IMG/VR virus record: IMGVR_UViG_3300020185_002777
Location: 1 to 47,939 of that record
Strand: one strand, 5' to 3'
DNA length: 47,939 nucleotides
Source: a virus
The position numbers and the translations under genes were made by a program. The notes beneath the pieces were generated by a model. That model was not told where the DNA came from. It saw only the letters and a program-made list of their open reading frames with translations, and did not search any database. Shown piece after piece: positions 45,352-47,939 of this stretch (the stretch's first letter is position 1; each line of letters starts with the position of its first letter).

Positions 45352-47130
45352 TTGCTAAAGATTAAAAATATTACAATCCGAAACTTTATGAGTGTAGGGA
45401 ATGTTACGCAAGCAATTGATTTAGAACGAGATTCGTTATCTCTAGTTCTAGGAAACAATTTAGACTTAGGCGGAGATGGTTCACGCAACGGTACAGGTAA
45501 GACAACTCTTATCAATGCGTTATCATATGGACTATATGGTAACGCATTAACAAACATCAAAAAGAATAACTTAATCAATAAGACTAACGGCAAAGGCATG
45601 TTAGTCACAGTTGATTTTGAATATAACGGAAGCGAATATCGCATTGAACGTGGTCGCTCACCTAATGTATTCAGATTAAAGCGTGATAATGTTGAAATTA
45701 ATGAAACTGAAGACGAAGCACAAGGAGAAATGCGCCAAACACAAGTAGAAGTTGATTCTATTATTGGTATTTCTCATTCTATGTTTAAGCATATTGTAGC
45801 TCTTAATACATATACGGAACCATTCCTCAGTATGAGAGCAGGAGATCAACGTGATATCATTGAAGAACTACTAGGTATCACAGAACTTTCACGCAAGGCA
45901 GAATCCTTACGCGATGATGTTAAATCTACCAAAGAACAAATTAAAGATGAAGAGTATCGTCTAAAATCAATTGAAGATGCAAATGGACGTATTTTAAAAT
46001 CTATCAAAGATATTGAACGCAGACAACGTGTATGGTTACAGAAACATGAGACAGACATCAAAGACCTTGAAACAGGTTTAGATGCATTGTCACATATAGA
46101 TATCGATAAAGAGATTCAGAATCATGCGTTGATTGCAGAATTCAATGAAAAGAAAACACGCCTAGATGATGCATTACGTTGGATGAATAATATTAATGCA
46201 GACGATGCAAAACAAGAAAAAGTTATTTCTAAACTTAAAAATGAAATTAAATTGCTAAAGGAGCACACATGCTATGCTTGTGGACAAGAAATGCATGATG
46301 ATAAACAAGAAAGCATTCTTGCAGCAAAGGAAGAACAGAAACAAGAATCTACTCTACAACTTCTTGAAAATAATGAGAAACTAAAGGAATACGAAAGTAT
46401 TGTTGCAGAAATCGGTGAAATTGGTAATAAGCCATCAGTATTTTATGAAACACTAAATGATGCATATGAACATCAAAACTCAGTTAGAATGTTAGAAGAG
46501 CAGATTGAACAAAAGAAACTTTTAGACGATCCGTATACAGACCAAATTAATGAAATGAGAGATAGTGCACTTGAAGAATTAGACTATACTAATATGAACA
46601 CACTTATATCATATCGTGAACATCAAGAATTCCTAATGAAACTATTAACAAACAAAGATAGTTTCATTAGAAAAAAGATTATTGACCAGAATTTAAGTTT
46701 TCTAAATACAAGACTACAAACGTATTTGGACAAGTTGGGACTTCCTCATGAAGTACGATTCCAAAGCGATTTATCTGTAGAGATTACTGAATTAGGTAGA
46801 GACTTAGATTTTGATAATTTATCAAGAGGAGAACGTAATAGACTTATTCTAGGTTTATCATGGGCATTCCGTGATATATTCGAATCACTGTACAGCACGA
46901 TCAATGTATTATTCATTGATGAACTTATTGACAGTGGAATGGACACCAATGGTGTTGAAGCATCACTCGCCGTACTAAAGAAAATGGTAAGAGATAGTGG
47001 ACGTTCACTATTTCTAGTATCCCATAGAGATGAACTTGTGGGTAGAGTTAGTGATGTATTGAATGTAGTTAAAGAAAACGGGTTCACTACATTTGCACAA
47101 GAAACAGAAACACTAGAACCCAGTGTTTAA
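45352..47130 (+). CDS. 46: recombination endonuclease subunit gp46 (SbcC/Rad50-like)
   Basis: This 592-aa SMC-like ATPase has Walker A GSRNGTGKTT at residues 43-52, two coiled-coil arms around a zinc-hook CYAC near residues 307-310, the ABC signature LSRGERNR near 489 and Walker B NVLFIDE near 518. It partners gp47 in end resection. Translation most likely begins at TTG 45352: the N-terminal MLKIKNITIRNFMSVGN matches the conserved Rad50/gp46 opening, and AGAGAGG lies upstream; the next ATG (residue 13) would remove that strand. Confidence 0.95.
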   Translation: MLKIKNITIRNFMSVGNVTQAIDLERDSLSLVLGNNLDLGGDGSRNGTGKTTLINALSYGLYGNALTNIKKNNLINKTNGKGMLVTVDFEYNGSEYRIERGRSPNVFRLKRDNVEINETEDEAQGEMRQTQVEVDSIIGISHSMFKHIVALNTYTEPFLSMRAGDQRDIIEELLGITELSRKAESLRDDVKSTKEQIKDEEYRLKSIEDANGRILKSIKDIERRQRVWLQKHETDIKDLETGLDALSHIDIDKEIQNHALIAEFNEKKTRLDDALRWMNNINADDAKQEKVISKLKNEIKLLKEHTCYACGQEMHDDKQESILAAKEEQKQESTLQLLENNEKLKEYESIVAEIGEIGNKPSVFYETLNDAYEHQNSVRMLEEQIEQKKLLDDPYTDQINEMRDSALEELDYTNMNTLISYREHQEFLMKLLTNKDSFIRKKIIDQNLSFLNTRLQTYLDKLGLPHEVRFQSDLSVEITELGRDLDFDNLSRGERNRLILGLSWAFRDIFESLYSTINVLFIDELIDSGMDTNGVEASLAVLKKMVRDSGRSLFLVSHRDELVGRVSDVLNVVKENGFTTFAQETETLEPSV

Positions 47131-47157
47131 ATAGATATCGTCATATAGGAGAAAATA

Positions 47158-47334
47158 ATGACAAATCATGAACAAATTTTAGAACAAATTGAAGTATATA
47201 TTAAAGAACATGCATCGTTTGAAGAAAAGGGAGTAAAAGCAGCAGCCGCAAGGGCTCGTAAAGCACTAGGAGATATCGGTAAACTAACCAAGGCACGCCG
47301 CGCAGAAATTCAAGAAAAGAAAAATAATATGTAA
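47158..47334 (+). CDS. histone H1/Hc1-like small basic protein
   Basis: This 58-aa protein has a long, Lys/Ala/Arg-rich helix: EEKGVKAAAARARKALGDI (residues 22-40), then KLTKARRAEIQEKKNN. The pattern EKGxKAAAxRARKxLxxxxKLxxxxRxEIQEKK matches the Hc1/H1-like proteins of Chlamydia and many other bacteria, which compact DNA. The ATG at 47158 has AGGAGA upstream and lies 27 bases after gp46. It may cover phage or host DNA during infection; this is inference from the family. Confidence 0.75.
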   Translation: MTNHEQILEQIEVYIKEHASFEEKGVKAAAARARKALGDIGKLTKARRAEIQEKKNNM

Positions 47335-47341
47335 AAAAAAC

Positions 47342-47370
47342 TTGACATACTAATAATAGTATGCTAGTAT
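47342..47370 (+). promoter_or_regulatory. sigma70-type promoter of the small RNA
   Basis: TTGACA at 47342-47347 is followed after 17 bases by TAGTAT at 47365-47370. Transcription would start near 47377, and no ORF with a ribosome binding site follows before the terminator. Confidence 0.7.
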
Positions 47371-47376
47371 ATAACT

Positions 47377-47490
47377 ATAACATAAAAAGATAGATTGTTA
47401 CCCTCTCAACTCTCATTACAACTACTTTTTATGCTATTCCCTATATCATAGGGAAAGAAGACCCAGTACAGTAATGTGCTGGGTTTTTTA
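47377..47490 (+). ncRNA. candidate ~114-nt non-coding RNA
   Basis: Between a sigma70-type promoter and a rho-independent terminator lies a ~114-nt stretch with no start codon plus ribosome binding site. It begins with an unpaired pyrimidine-rich segment (ACCCTCTCAACTCTC, 47400-47414). Next comes a hairpin TTCCCTAT/ATAGGGAA with a three-base loop (47437-47455), then the terminator hairpin. The CU-rich part could pair with GAGAG-type ribosome binding sites such as those of gp25 and gp46. The end positions are estimated; the class is unknown to me. Confidence 0.6.
47461..47489 (+). terminator. rho-independent terminator
   Basis: ACCCAGTAC, six-base loop AGTAAT and GTGCTGGGT pair over nine bases (one G-U), followed by TTTTTT. 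It ends the small RNA and can also stop read-through from the gp55-gp46 operon. Confidence 0.85.
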
Positions 47491-47491
47491 A

Positions 47492-47520
47492 TTGACAAAC
47501 TCTAGATATTTTGTTATGAT
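47492..47520 (+). promoter_or_regulatory. sigma70-type promoter for the last two small genes
   Basis: TTGACA at 47492-47497 and TATGAT at 47515-47520 are 17 bases apart, directly after the terminator. The gene at 47553 follows with CAGGAG. Confidence 0.8.
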
Positions 47521-47552
47521 AAATATACTATAATAACAAACAGGAGATTTTT

Positions 47553-47741
47553 ATGAGTATCACACGGCAACCTACCGAGAAGTCAACAAAAGATCGCAAT
47601 GATGTAGAAATGGCAGTACAAGAGTTTTTGAAGAAGGGTGGAAAAATAGAATCTATTCCTGAAGGGTTAGGCACTGATGCAGCAGATATGAAGTATAAAT
47701 TTAGAAAGCCACCAAAAAGAAAAATTCCAAAAGAAGACTAA
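47553..47741 (+). CDS. unknown 62-aa basic protein
   Basis: This small protein has a charged N-terminal part, a short helix ending VEMAVQEFLKKGGKIESIPEG (counted around residues 18-38, similar to the EFLxxGGKI segment of several short bacterial proteins of unknown function) and a basic, proline-rich C-terminus (KFRKPPKRKIPK). No domain is assigned. The ATG has CAGGAG upstream, and its stop overlaps the next gene's ATG by one base. Confidence 0.8.
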   Translation: MSITRQPTEKSTKDRNDVEMAVQEFLKKGGKIESIPEGLGTDAADMKYKFRKPPKRKIPKED

Positions 47742-47939
47742 TGGAATTCATACTTAAATCAATAATTGGTGGTATTATTATCGCCAGTGTAGTCACTGTA
47801 GCTCAGCGTGGTAATCCTACGTTGGGCGCTTTGATTCTGGGTATACCTTTAACTAGCGTGGTTAGTATTCTCTTTATGTACTATTCTGGCGTTGATGTTG
47901 CAGTATTTTCACAATTAGCAAAAGAGACAATTATATTTG
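47741..47939 (+). CDS. small membrane protein, DUF3147-like, cut by window edge
   Basis: The first 66 residues are visible. Two hydrophobic segments (FILKSIIGGIIIASVVTVA and LGALILGIPLTSVVSILFMY) flank a short loop with NPTLG. The layout recalls DUF3147-type small inner-membrane proteins of unknown function. The start shares one base with the preceding stop (TAATG). The 3' end is outside the window. Confidence 0.7.
   Translation, partial: MEFILKSIIGGIIIASVVTVAQRGNPTLGALILGIPLTSVVSILFMYYSGVDVAVFSQLAKETIIF

Noticed and set aside
684-46061. Many open frames of 60-140 codons on the strand opposite the large genes
   Set aside because: They lie wholly inside well-supported genes, lack ribosome binding sites and have unconvincing translations; they are frame shadows in AT-rich DNA.
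1-47939. tRNA genes, CRISPR arrays, insertion sequences, integrase or attachment sites
   Set aside because: No cloverleaf, spaced direct repeats, transposase or integrase motif was seen; the gene content is that of a virulent phage.

Overview
The window is an AT-rich segment of a T4-like (contractile-tailed) bacteriophage genome, most like the marine T4-like myoviruses of cyanobacteria and SAR11-type hosts. The evidence is a long block of baseplate genes recognisable as gp48, gp53, a gp5-type hub, gp25 and gp6, followed by a giant post-gp6 structural protein, together with a gp55-type late sigma factor and the gp47/gp46 recombination nuclease. Gene packing is tight, with many 1-4 nt start/stop overlaps. 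No photosynthesis genes, tRNAs, integrase or CRISPR were seen. The host cannot be named from this window.

Layout. (1) 1-17233, minus strand: an accessory block. It holds six radical SAM proteins (two with an N-terminal B12-binding-type domain, four with auxiliary cysteine-rich iron-sulfur-type modules), two possible P-loop proteins, an SGNH-type hydrolase, a class I methyltransferase, a 59-aa protein beside a radical SAM gene, three glycosyltransferase-like proteins and several unknowns. Two sigma70-type promoters (10812-10840 and 17266-17294) appear to drive it, so it may be expressed before the late genes on the same strand. (2) 17311-42726, minus strand: virion genes. Read in transcription order they are gp48, gp53, a 1668-aa hub protein with an N-terminal lysozyme-like domain, gp5 with an OB fold and a C-terminal M15-type peptidase, a GH24-like protein, gp25, gp6 (1447 aa), a 3097-aa giant protein and two tail/fibre-type proteins. 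T4-late-like promoter cores (GATAAATAC) precede three of these units. (3) 33239-34048, plus strand: a two-gene island inside the structural block, encoding a coiled-coil protein and a complete ClpP protease. Its terminator lies inside the opposing structural gene. (4) 42856-47939, plus strand: gp55, gp47, a short-chain dehydrogenase-like protein, gp46, a histone H1/Hc1-like protein, a probable ~114-nt non-coding RNA with its own promoter and terminator, and two small genes, the last cut by the window edge.

How it fits together. The plus-strand genes start from strong sigma70-type promoters, one a perfect consensus, and supply gp55 and the replication/recombination nuclease. gp55 would then direct host polymerase to the GATAAATAC late promoters of the minus-strand virion genes. 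The two divergent regulatory regions share a nearly identical ~36-bp element that links early and late promoters. The most unusual part is the radical SAM/B12/glycosyltransferase block. Its substrate is unknown; modification of a cell-surface glycan, a virion component or a peptide are all possible.

Limits: no database searches were run. Family assignments rest on motifs, length and gene order read by eye. Where a conventional ATG with a ribosome binding site fits better than a longer open frame, the shorter start is given.
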